In this document: positions 17,791-24,169 of the stretch, piece after piece
Position numbering within the stretch: position 1 is the first letter of the stretch
Layout of the letters: each line of letters opens with the position of its first letter
Assembly: GCF_030505395.1 (NCBI RefSeq)
Contig: NZ_CP130044.1
Span: 357,001 to 421,000 of the forward strand
Direction: 5' to 3'
From: Asticcacaulis sp. ZE23SCel15
GTDB lineage: Bacteria; Pseudomonadota; Alphaproteobacteria; Caulobacterales; Caulobacteraceae
Length of the DNA stretch: 64,000 nt
Translations under genes and position numbers: made by a program
The notes under the pieces: generated by a model
Told to the model about the DNA's origin: nothing
Databases searched by the model: none
The model's input: only the letters and a program-made list of their open reading frames with translations

Positions 17791-18146
17791 ACGGTTCTTT
17801 CGATGCGAAGGCGAAAATTCTGATCCGCCCCCTCATCAATCGATCGGATGATCCAGTCGGCGCCCTTAAGATGAAGCTCATCTTTTGGCGCCATACCGGC
17901 CCGTGTACGGACGATGAAGGTAGCGGTCTGCACAACATAACCGCGGCCATCGGTGCCGGTGACAAAGGCGGGGGTATCCGGCTGAAAATCGCCCCAGATC
18001 GTGCCGGTGAGCGTGCGCGTTTTCAGCCGCCCGCCTTGCACCGTCTCGGTTGAGGCGACGCTATAACACCGCGCCGGGGTTTGCAGATCGCGCGCCTTGA
18101 GCGGGGATAGAGTCATAGCCGCACCTGACGATATGCGGCGATCCAC
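17787..18146 (-). CDS. GTA head-tail stopper (gp7)
   Basis: This is the head closure protein, probably about 109-119 residues: an internal ATG gives MTLSPLKARDL at residue 11 (start 18116), and the longer frame starts at 18146. The phrase GIAPKDELHLKGADWIIRS-like (MAPKDELHLKGADWIIRS) is shared with SPP1 gp16-like head-tail joining proteins. It overlaps the end of gp6, which is normal for this cluster, and is followed by gp8. Confidence 0.86.
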   Translation of the reverse strand: MDRRISSGAAMTLSPLKARDLQTPARCYSVASTETVQGGRLKTRTLTGTIWGDFQPDTPAFVTGTDGRGYVVQTATFIVRTRAGMAPKDELHLKGADWIIRSIDEGADQNFRLRIERTV

Positions 18147-18376
18147 GGCTCGACAGATTCGAGCGCCATCTCCCCGCGCGACTGATACCCCTCGGCCACC
18201 AGATTAAGCACGGCTAGCCGCAAAGGCGCGGGCGATGCCTCATCGAGCGTCAGCCCAAGTGCCGCGTTGAGCCGAGCACTTGCCGCCGCGATCAAAGTGG
18301 CAATCAGCGCGTCCTCTTCATCATGAGACACACGCAGGAACAGCTTCGCTTCAATGAGCGAAACAGGATCGGACAT
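18113..18376 (-). CDS. GTA head-tail adaptor (gp6), short form
   Basis: This 87-residue protein is the portal-side connector. The helical N-terminus SDPVSLIEAKLFLRVSHDEED followed by LIATLIAAASARLNAALGL is the gp6/gp15 connector signature. It is about half the length I recall for the R. capsulatus gp6 (close to 200 residues), so either the C-terminal part is missing or this lineage uses a minimal adaptor. A repeat element directly precedes the gene, 40 bases upstream of its start. Confidence 0.82.
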   Translation of the reverse strand: MSDPVSLIEAKLFLRVSHDEEDALIATLIAAASARLNAALGLTLDEASPAPLRLAVLNLVAEGYQSRGEMALESVEPWIAAYRQVRL

Positions 18377-18415
18377 GTTGGGGTTCCTTGAGAATTTTGG
18401 GGGTGGCAGGAAGAA

Positions 18416-18574
18416 AGAGCCCCCACCACCACATCTCGTTTGCTATGCAAACTTCGTGTGGTCCCCCTCCCCAGTAAACTGGGGAGGTATGACAAAAAGA
18501 GCTCAATCTCATACCTCCCCGGCGTGCCGGGGAGGGGGACCGCGCCCGTTCACGGGCGAGGTGGTGGGGGCTCT
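18416..18574. repeat. Nested palindromic repeat inside the GTA operon, copy 4
   Basis: The element is bounded by a perfect 15-bp inverted repeat (AGAGCCCCCACCACC at 18416-18430, GGTGGTGGGGGCTCT at 18560-18574). Inside it lies a second pair: GGTCCCCCTCCCC ... GGGGAGGTATGA facing TCATACCTCCCC ... GGGGAGGGGGACC, each arm with its own small hairpin. It separates capsid (gp5) and adaptor (gp6) genes that should be co-transcribed, so the RNA can form a large cruciform-like fold here. Confidence 0.85.
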
Positions 18575-18581
18575 TACGGTC

Positions 18582-19799
18582 TTAGCTCACCGCGAATTTC
18601 ATGACTTTAATGGCATCAAAATTCTGCACGCCGCCGCCGACACGCTTGGTCGTATAAAACAGCACATAGGGCTTGGCCGAATGGGGATCACGCAGCACAG
18701 ACAAACCCGCCCGATCCACAATCAGATAGCCCTTGGCGAAGTCACCAAACGCAATCGACAGAGAGTTGGCCGCAATATCGGGCACGGTCTCAATCTCCTG
18801 CACCGGATAGCCCAGCAGCAGCGGCAATTGTCCCGCTTGCGTCGCCGGATGCCAGATGTAATTGCCGTCGGCATCCTTGAACTTACGGATGCGGGCGGCG
18901 GTGCGGCGATTCATCACAAAGTGTGCATTGCTGCGGTACTGCGATTTCGGCGCATAGATCAGGTCGATCAGCGCATCGACCGGCGAAGACGCGGCAAACG
19001 CGCCCGCAGCCCCCGACGCGATATGGCCAATCTGGCCCCAGGTCGCCGATGCATCGGCGGCTGTGGTATAGTTCAGGAACCCTTTGGGCTTATTGACGCC
19101 GTCGCCGTTGACGAAGGCCGCCGTTTCCTGTGCGGCAAAGCTGTCTTCGATCTCGGACGCCAGCCACTCATCAAGGTTAATAAAGGCGTCATCCAGCAGC
19201 GCCTGCGTCGCCGCCGGGGCCGCATAAAGTTCCGCCGCCGGAAATTCCAACAGATTGAGCGTCGACGGATCGGTTTCCGGACGCGCGGCGGTTTCGGTCA
19301 CCCAGTTGGCGACAACGCCGACGGTTGAGATCGGTTTTTTGAACGTCGCAGCGCCCACGGTACGCACGGTGGCCAATGAGCGCATCGGCGACACTTGCGC
19401 CAGACGGCGCTCAATGAAACGCTCGGTCTCAATCGGCGCCATAGCGCCCGAACCGGATGCCGTCGACAGACCGGCCTTCAGCTCCAGCGTCACCCGGCCA
19501 GATTTCAGATAGCCATCCCAGGCCGATTTGGCTTCGGTGAGGCCGGTGTCGCGCCCATCGCCCGCCTCAACCGCCGGACGGGATTTCAGGCTCAACAGCC
19601 GGTTCAGGCGAGCCTCGGCGGCTTGCAAACCGCCTTCGATGCGCTCAAGTTTGTCATCGATCAGCCCGTCACCGCGCTTGGTTTCAATGGCGCTTAACCG
19701 TGCATCATTGGTCGCCTTGAACGCCTCAAACGCGCTTAAGACTTCGTGCAATGCCGCGCGCACTTCGGGCGAGGCCGTGGCTTGTTTAACTTCTTTCAT
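18582..19799 (-). CDS. GTA major capsid protein (gp5, HK97 fold)
   Basis: This 405-residue protein builds the head. The first about 95 residues are a helical, charged pro-region (KLERIEGGLQAAEARLNRLL), cut off by the prohead protease. After it come the HK97-fold segments ELKAGLSTASGSGAMAPIE, SPMRSLATVRTV, ALLDDAFINLDEWLASEI, AFVNGDGVNKPKGFLNY and a C-terminal LRDPHSAKPYVLFYTTKRVGGG. Length and motifs fit GTA gp5. It is isolated from gp4 and from gp6 by repeat elements, an unusual break in a structural operon. Confidence 0.95.
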   Translation of the reverse strand: MKEVKQATASPEVRAALHEVLSAFEAFKATNDARLSAIETKRGDGLIDDKLERIEGGLQAAEARLNRLLSLKSRPAVEAGDGRDTGLTEAKSAWDGYLKSGRVTLELKAGLSTASGSGAMAPIETERFIERRLAQVSPMRSLATVRTVGAATFKKPISTVGVVANWVTETAARPETDPSTLNLLEFPAAELYAAPAATQALLDDAFINLDEWLASEIEDSFAAQETAAFVNGDGVNKPKGFLNYTTAADASATWGQIGHIASGAAGAFAASSPVDALIDLIYAPKSQYRSNAHFVMNRRTAARIRKFKDADGNYIWHPATQAGQLPLLLGYPVQEIETVPDIAANSLSIAFGDFAKGYLIVDRAGLSVLRDPHSAKPYVLFYTTKRVGGGVQNFDAIKVMKFAVS

Positions 19800-19815
19800 T
19801 CATGTCTCCTTAAAT

Positions 19816-19999
19816 GTCTCCTCCCTATCGCTCTGCGATGGGGAGGTGGATTTTTGGCAGCTTGCTGACAAAAAGACGGAGGGGGACGGCACCGTCGCTA
19901 CCCCCACCACCGCATCTCAGGGCTTTCTTTGCTCTACCGCTTCGCTGCTTGAGAGCTGCCCTTCGTGCGGTCCCCCTCCCCGGCAGGCCGGGGAGGTAA
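19816..19999. repeat. Palindromic repeat inside the GTA operon, copy 5
   Basis: It holds CCTCCCTATCGCTCTGCGATGGGGAGG (hairpin), GACGGAGGGGGAC, CCCCCACCACCGCATCTC, a GGTCCCCCTCCCCGGCAGGCCGGGGAGG hairpin, and spacers unlike the other copies. It lies between the capsid and protease genes of the GTA cluster. The modules match those at 5.9, 6.9 and 18.4 kb. Confidence 0.78.
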
Positions 20000-20005
20000 A
20001 GTAAA

Positions 20006-20422
20006 TTAAGCCGCTTCCCGCACCCGCAACAGGCGCGCACTGGGCAGCATCGGAAAGGTCACAAACGACACTTCCCACAGCTCAACCTCGGTCAGGACGC
20101 GCAACCGCCGCGTCTCATCCGGTCTCGATTTCAACGTGCGAAAGCCGATGGATAAGCCATCCAGCGCGCCCGCCCGGATCAGGCTCTGCACAAGGCGCGC
20201 CTCCGGCGTCAGATCGAACACCCGACCGCGCACAAACAATCCCGTGGCATCCTCAGACACCTCATCCCACACTCCGACCGGCGTGGCGGAGCCATGTTGA
20301 TAAAGCATCTTCACGCCCTCAGCGCCGGTGCGCGTCAGCGACGCCTTGAACGCCCACGGCACCACCACATCGTCATTCAGATCGCGCTCAAAGAACTTTG
20401 ACGCGTAGCCTTCGATGATCAT
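20006..20422 (-). CDS. GTA prohead protease (gp4)
   Basis: This 138-residue HK97-type (U35) serine protease cleaves the capsid pro-region. The signature IEGYASKFFERDLNDDVVVPWAF opens it. The catalytic region is KMLYQHGSATPVGVW (H) and GALDGLSIGFRTL (S), and the protein ends shortly after WEVSFVTFPM. The stop overlaps nothing downstream because of the repeat. Its start overlaps the stop of gp3.5 by 4 bases. Confidence 0.92.
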   Translation of the reverse strand: MIIEGYASKFFERDLNDDVVVPWAFKASLTRTGAEGVKMLYQHGSATPVGVWDEVSEDATGLFVRGRVFDLTPEARLVQSLIRAGALDGLSIGFRTLKSRPDETRRLRVLTEVELWEVSFVTFPMLPSARLLRVREAA

Positions 20423-20649
20423 AGATGCCCCCGATCCAGCTTGGTTTCGATCCGCTCCAGCGACGCCCGCGTGGCCAAGGACTGCTCCTCCAGCCGCGCC
20501 AGCCGCTCGGTCAGACCGGCCTGTTGCTCCAGCCGTTTTTCGGTAGCCTCAATCCGCGCCGACATCCGCCCGACCCACAACAGCACAAACGCCGTATGGA
20601 CGATGACCGTGACCACAACCGTGATCGGCACGCCGAACACCTCAGTCAT
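20419..20649 (-). CDS. GTA small membrane protein gp3.5
   Basis: This 76-residue protein has one membrane helix (about residues 5-25) followed by a coiled-coil helix (MSARIEATEKRLEQQAGL, RLARLEEQSLATRASLERIE). It matches the small gene between portal and protease in GTA clusters by place and layout. Function unknown. It overlaps the portal stop by 8 bases and the protease start by 4. Confidence 0.82.
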   Translation of the reverse strand: MTEVFGVPITVVVTVIVHTAFVLLWVGRMSARIEATEKRLEQQAGLTERLARLEEQSLATRASLERIETKLDRGHL

Positions 20650-21814
20650 GGCAGTCTTCCCGTTTAACGTCCGCCAAGCCCGCCAATTGCCTACGCTCCG
20701 CCTCGCTCAGGAAACTCGCCGCCTCCAGCCGCGCCCACAAAGCATCGCGCTCCGCCGTCAGAGCAGGCAGGCCCTCAAGGTCGCAAACAAGGCGCGCCCC
20801 GCCGAATTTCGGCTCAAGCCACGCACTCAGCGACCGCGTCGTTTTCTCGACCAGCGGCAAAATCGTGTGCCGCCAGAACGCGCCATTGGCCTCACGATAG
20901 TTGGCGTAGGAATTATCGCCCGGTATCCCCAGCAGTTGCGCGGGCACCCCGAACGACAGTGCAATATCGCGCGCGGCGGCGTGCTTGCCGTCGATGAAAT
21001 CCATATCAGCCGGCGTCAACGACATTGGCTTCCAGTCAAGCCCGCCTTCCAGCAGCAGCGGCCGACCGGCATTATTGACGCCCGCATGGGCCTCAGACAG
21101 TTCGCTTTTCAGCCGCGCAAACTGATCTTCGGTCAGGCGCTCAGAACCCTTGGTGCCGTAAACCAACGCCCCCGAAGGCCGCGCCGCATTATCGAGCAGC
21201 GCCTTATTCCAGGCGCCCGACGCGTTATGGACATCAATCGAAAAGGCGGCGGCCTCCAGCGGCGAAAACCCGTACCAATCATCAAGCGGATGATAGAGTT
21301 TCAGGTGCAAAACCTTGAGCCAGCCCGCCTCATCGCGGCCAATGGCGATCTTCTGACCGCCGACGCTGTACTGGTATGCTTCGGGCCAGCCCTTGGCATT
21401 GGGCACCACCTGCATCCGGTCGGGCCGCAGGTTCCACAGCTCAAACGGCGCGTTGTCAATGACCGCGGCCTCGACATAGGCATTGCCCGCGGTTTGCAGC
21501 GACCCGTAGATCGCCTCGCGAAGATCCGCCCCGCCCTGCTCGCCATTGGGCCGTTCAATCAGGCGACAGAGCGGATGATCCGTCACCCGCTGGCCGTCAT
21601 GCTCAACCCGCAGCGGCACCGAGGCAGCGGCCTCAATGATCATGCGCACGCAGCGATACGCCACGGCATTTTTCATGAAGCCTTCGGACGCCAGCGACGC
21701 ATAATCGCGCGGAGTCCACTGAGCCTTACCCATCTGCGACACGGCAATCAGGCTACGCGCTTCGCTCTGTTTGGTCTCGCGCTTTTGAAACAGCGCATTT
21801 AAAAAATTCGGCAT
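20642..21814 (-). CDS. GTA portal protein (gp3, HK97 family)
   Basis: This 390-residue protein forms the DNA entry ring. Family phrases are NAVAYRCVRMIIEAAASVPL, HPLCRLIERPNGEQGGADL, AGNAYVEAAVID, VLHLKLYHPLDDWYGFSPL and AQLLGIPGDNSYANYREAN. I take the ATG at 21814, preceded by GAGGAAAAT, as the start. The frame is open to 21907, but the extra 31 residues are encoded by a palindromic repeat and are not part of the family. It follows gp2 after 103 bases that include two hairpins. Confidence 0.93.
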   Translation of the reverse strand: MPNFLNALFQKRETKQSEARSLIAVSQMGKAQWTPRDYASLASEGFMKNAVAYRCVRMIIEAAASVPLRVEHDGQRVTDHPLCRLIERPNGEQGGADLREAIYGSLQTAGNAYVEAAVIDNAPFELWNLRPDRMQVVPNAKGWPEAYQYSVGGQKIAIGRDEAGWLKVLHLKLYHPLDDWYGFSPLEAAAFSIDVHNASGAWNKALLDNAARPSGALVYGTKGSERLTEDQFARLKSELSEAHAGVNNAGRPLLLEGGLDWKPMSLTPADMDFIDGKHAAARDIALSFGVPAQLLGIPGDNSYANYREANGAFWRHTILPLVEKTTRSLSAWLEPKFGGARLVCDLEGLPALTAERDALWARLEAASFLSEAERRQLAGLADVKREDCHD

Positions 21815-21828
21815 ATTTTCCTCTAAAT

Positions 21829-21870
21829 CCCCTCTCCCCGCTTGCGGGGAGAGGGCTAGGGTGAGGGGCA
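21829..21870. repeat. Palindromic repeat CTCTCCCCGCTTGCGGGGAGAG, copy 6
   Basis: A perfect hairpin (CCCCTCTCCCCGC TT GCGGGGAGAGGG) is followed by CTAGGGTGAGGGG. This sequence form is a common dispersed intergenic repeat in many proteobacteria. It lies just in front of the portal gene, between the ribosome site and the gp2 stop. Confidence 0.75.
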
Positions 21871-21887
21871 TTTCACAGCCCAAAGAC

Positions 21888-21907
21888 TTGGGGCCGGAAG
21901 GCCCCAA
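21888..21907 (-). terminator. Hairpin downstream of gp2
   Basis: TTGGGGCC (21888-21895), loop GGAA, GGCCCCAA (21900-21907) form a perfect 8-bp stem 11 bases after the large terminase stop. It shares the AAGACTTGGGG sequence with the hairpin between gp14 and gp15, so the two belong to one element family. There is no long T-run on this side, so it may be an RNA-processing or stability hairpin and not a full terminator. Confidence 0.45.
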
Positions 21908-21917
21908 ACCCCTGAAA

Positions 21918-23288
21918 CTAAAGACGGCTAAGTCTCGGCTCGGCCCGTCCGGTGATCAGCAGCGCCGTCAGCGCCCACACCAGCGCATCCGCCCGGTCTG
22001 GTGATCTGGCCGAACCGCCCTCACCACGCCCTAACGCCATCATCTCTTCCTCCAGCTTAAGGAACCGGCCCTGTCCGCAGTGCGTCACCCGCCCCTGCTC
22101 ATAAAGGGCCGCCACCGGCTCAGCGCGGGCACGCTTGCCGACCCGCGCATGGACAATTTCAATCGCCACGTCACATCCGGCACTGGTCAAAATACTGCGC
22201 ACCATTTCCCCGCCCTGATTACCTTCGGCGACCACCCGGTCAGCGCCATGTTTGCTCACCATCTCAACCACCTGATTGGCCCAGCCCAGAGGCGACGGCT
22301 TTTCAATCGTCGCGTCCTGGAGCACATAACCACGCCCGTCTCTGCGGCCCGCCACCACGATTCCGCAGGCGTCGCCGTGATCGCTGACCGGCGGATCGAC
22401 CGCCACCACCACGCTGTCAAACTGCGGCGGTTGAGTGCCATAACAGCGGGCAATATCTTCCGTCCGCCACAGGGCGTGGTCATCGCTATCGACAATCGCC
22501 CCCTCCAGTTCCTGCGCCGCCAGCCGCGTGCCGCCATAGATGGCCAGCAAACCCGACAGAAAATCCTCAGACAGTCCGGCCTTGTTCTCAGCCGTGGCCG
22601 AGCGCGCCACTTCGACACCGGCCTCCGCCATCAGGGTTTTCAGCGCCCGGATCGGCTTTGGCGTCGTCGTCACACACAATCGCGGCCCCTCACCCAGACG
22701 CAACCCCATACGCAGCATGGCCAGAGTCTCCGTCGGCTGACGCCACGCGCAGAACTCATCGGCCCAGGCATGGTGGAACTGCGGCCCGCGCAACCGCTCA
22801 GGCTCCTCCGCCGAAAAGGTGTAGGCGATGGCGCCATTGGGCCACTTCACCCGCCGCCGTGACGGTTCATAAACAGGGCGCATATCGTCCGCCGCGATGG
22901 CCATCAGGCCCGACGGCCCTTCGATCATCACTTCACGCACATCATGCAGGGTCGGCCCAATCAGGGCCAGCCGCGCCCGTTTTGTGGCGCAGGCCGACAG
23001 CCATTCTGCCCCGGCCCGCGTCTTGCCCGCCCCGCGCCCGCCCAAAAACAGCCAGGTTTTCCAGTCGCCGTCTGGCGCCAGTTGCACGGGACGGGCCCAG
23101 AAAGCCCAGGTCTTATGGAGGTGTTTGAACTGCTGGATCGTCAGGCTGTTCAGCCACGCCTGCCGCTCCCTCGACGTCAGCAAGGCGATCGAGTTTGCGT
23201 TCAAAAAAGCCACGCCAGTCGGCAAGGGTAGTGCCGCCGCCGTCAGGCCCAGTGTCTGGCCCGTTATCTGTGTCATAGTCTGGGTCAT
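21918..23288 (-). CDS. GTA large terminase (gp2)
   Basis: The product, 456 residues from the ATG at 23288, is the DNA-packaging motor. The ATPase part has Walker A GGRGAGKT at residues 83-90, a Walker B-like AWADEF near 175-179 and TTTPKPI as coupling motif. The nuclease part begins VVVAVDPPVSDHGDACGI, with the metal-binding Asp, and continues to the C-terminal SPDRADALVWALTAL. The conserved family homology begins only near residue 36, so a shorter start, for example a TTG in that region, is possible. The annotated start lies 176 bases inside the gp1 gene. Confidence 0.94.
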   Translation of the reverse strand: MTQTMTQITGQTLGLTAAALPLPTGVAFLNANSIALLTSRERQAWLNSLTIQQFKHLHKTWAFWARPVQLAPDGDWKTWLFLGGRGAGKTRAGAEWLSACATKRARLALIGPTLHDVREVMIEGPSGLMAIAADDMRPVYEPSRRRVKWPNGAIAYTFSAEEPERLRGPQFHHAWADEFCAWRQPTETLAMLRMGLRLGEGPRLCVTTTPKPIRALKTLMAEAGVEVARSATAENKAGLSEDFLSGLLAIYGGTRLAAQELEGAIVDSDDHALWRTEDIARCYGTQPPQFDSVVVAVDPPVSDHGDACGIVVAGRRDGRGYVLQDATIEKPSPLGWANQVVEMVSKHGADRVVAEGNQGGEMVRSILTSAGCDVAIEIVHARVGKRARAEPVAALYEQGRVTHCGQGRFLKLEEEMMALGRGEGGSARSPDRADALVWALTALLITGRAEPRLSRL

Positions 23289-23526
23289 TCATGTCCACAT
23301 CTCCGCATGACGCTTCGGTGCGCGTGGCCAGCTCGTGGATTTCCGCCACGGTCTTGGTCACGGTCAAAAGCGCCTTGGCGTGTTTTTCGAGGTCTGCCGG
23401 TTCCGTGGGACGTTTAAGCTTTTCCGCATCCGCCACCATCCGATCTGCCATAATGAGCAGCCGGTTGATGTGGTCGCGCTTAAGCGTCTTGATTTCTTTG
23501 GAAGGCGGTGCCGGTGTCGTTTCCAT
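23113..23526 (-). CDS. GTA small terminase-like protein (gp1)
   Basis: This 137-residue helical protein opens the cluster. It starts ETTPAPPSKEIKTLKRDHIN, has charged helices (DRMVADAEKLKRP, LEKHAKALLTVTKTVAEI) and an acidic Gly/Asp-rich linker before ADWRGFFERKLDRLADVE. By position and helical layout it corresponds to gp1, the DNA-recognition subunit that directs non-specific packaging. I chose the ATG at 23526 over a GTG at 23550. The last 58 codons share DNA with the start of gp2 in another frame. Confidence 0.75.
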   Translation of the reverse strand: METTPAPPSKEIKTLKRDHINRLLIMADRMVADAEKLKRPTEPADLEKHAKALLTVTKTVAEIHELATRTEASCGDVDMNDPDYDTDNGPDTGPDGGGTTLADWRGFFERKLDRLADVEGAAGVAEQPDDPAVQTPP

Positions 23527-23580
23527 GCACCGAATATGACACACCCCCAACCGCCGGGGATTAGAACGGGGATAGCTTTA

Positions 23581-23607
23581 GAACGCCCCCTGCAACAGGG
23601 GGAGTTC
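23581..23607. terminator. Strong hairpin between GTA cluster and ycgN-like gene
   Basis: GAAC g CCCCCTG caa CAGGGGG a GTTC forms a near-perfect 11-bp stem. It lies between the stop of the YcgN-type gene and the start of gp1, so it probably ends the upstream transcript and insulates the GTA promoter region, which must then lie within the last 50 bases before gp1. There is only a short pyrimidine run after the stem. Confidence 0.55.
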
Positions 23608-23612
23608 TGAGG

Positions 23613-24095
23613 CTACCCCTTCGGGTCCCAGTCCGAGCGATCCTCAGCCCACTCCATGGCCATAAAATCAATCGCGTCCTCGATGTCGGCAAAGGCGGTT
23701 TCCGACACGGTCTGGCCACGGATTGACACGCCCGCCTTATGGGTGCTGTCAGGGTCACCGGTGATCAGCGGGTGCCAGCGCGGCAGGTCCTTGCCCTCAT
23801 GCAGCCGCCGATAGGCGCATGATTTCGGCATCCACTCCAGCGCCTCAATATTGTGCGGCGTCAGCTTGATGCAGTCGGGCACGTACTTTTTGCGGTTCGC
23901 GTAGTCGGTGCAGGTACATCTATCGGGATTAAACAGCTTGCAGTGCACCCGCGTCGGAATGACTTCCCCCGTGTCTTCATCCTCAAACCGCACCAGACAG
24001 CACAGGCCACAACCATCGCACAGGCTTTCCCACTCCGTGCGGTTCATCTCCGACAGGGTCTTGGTTTCCCAGAAAGGTTTGGCGGCGGCGGTCAT
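23613..24095 (-). CDS. YcgN/UPF0260-family cysteine cluster protein
   Basis: This 160-residue cytoplasmic protein is of the YkgJ-type cysteine-rich group. Cysteines appear as LCDGCGLCCLVRF, HCKLFNPDRCTCTDY and PDCIKLTP, the pattern of UPF0260, which is thought to bind a zinc or iron-sulphur centre. The biochemical role is unknown. I use the ATG at 24095 because AAGGCGACC precedes it at proper spacing. Longer starts would overlap the divergent ABC-F gene, which begins at 24170. It reads away from that gene with a 74-base shared control region. Confidence 0.88.
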   Translation of the reverse strand: MTAAAKPFWETKTLSEMNRTEWESLCDGCGLCCLVRFEDEDTGEVIPTRVHCKLFNPDRCTCTDYANRKKYVPDCIKLTPHNIEALEWMPKSCAYRRLHEGKDLPRWHPLITGDPDSTHKAGVSIRGQTVSETAFADIEDAIDFMAMEWAEDRSDWDPKG

Positions 24096-24169
24096 GGTCG
24101 CCTTATCCGCCCGCATCGCGTCAAAATCAAGCCCTTGCCGTTTGCAGTGCGGGATAGTAAACGCTGGCC

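Noticed and set aside
10526-23526. Prophage
   Set aside because: Gene content is only head and tail genes in GTA order, with no integrase, repressor, replication or lysis genes beside it, and with native base composition.
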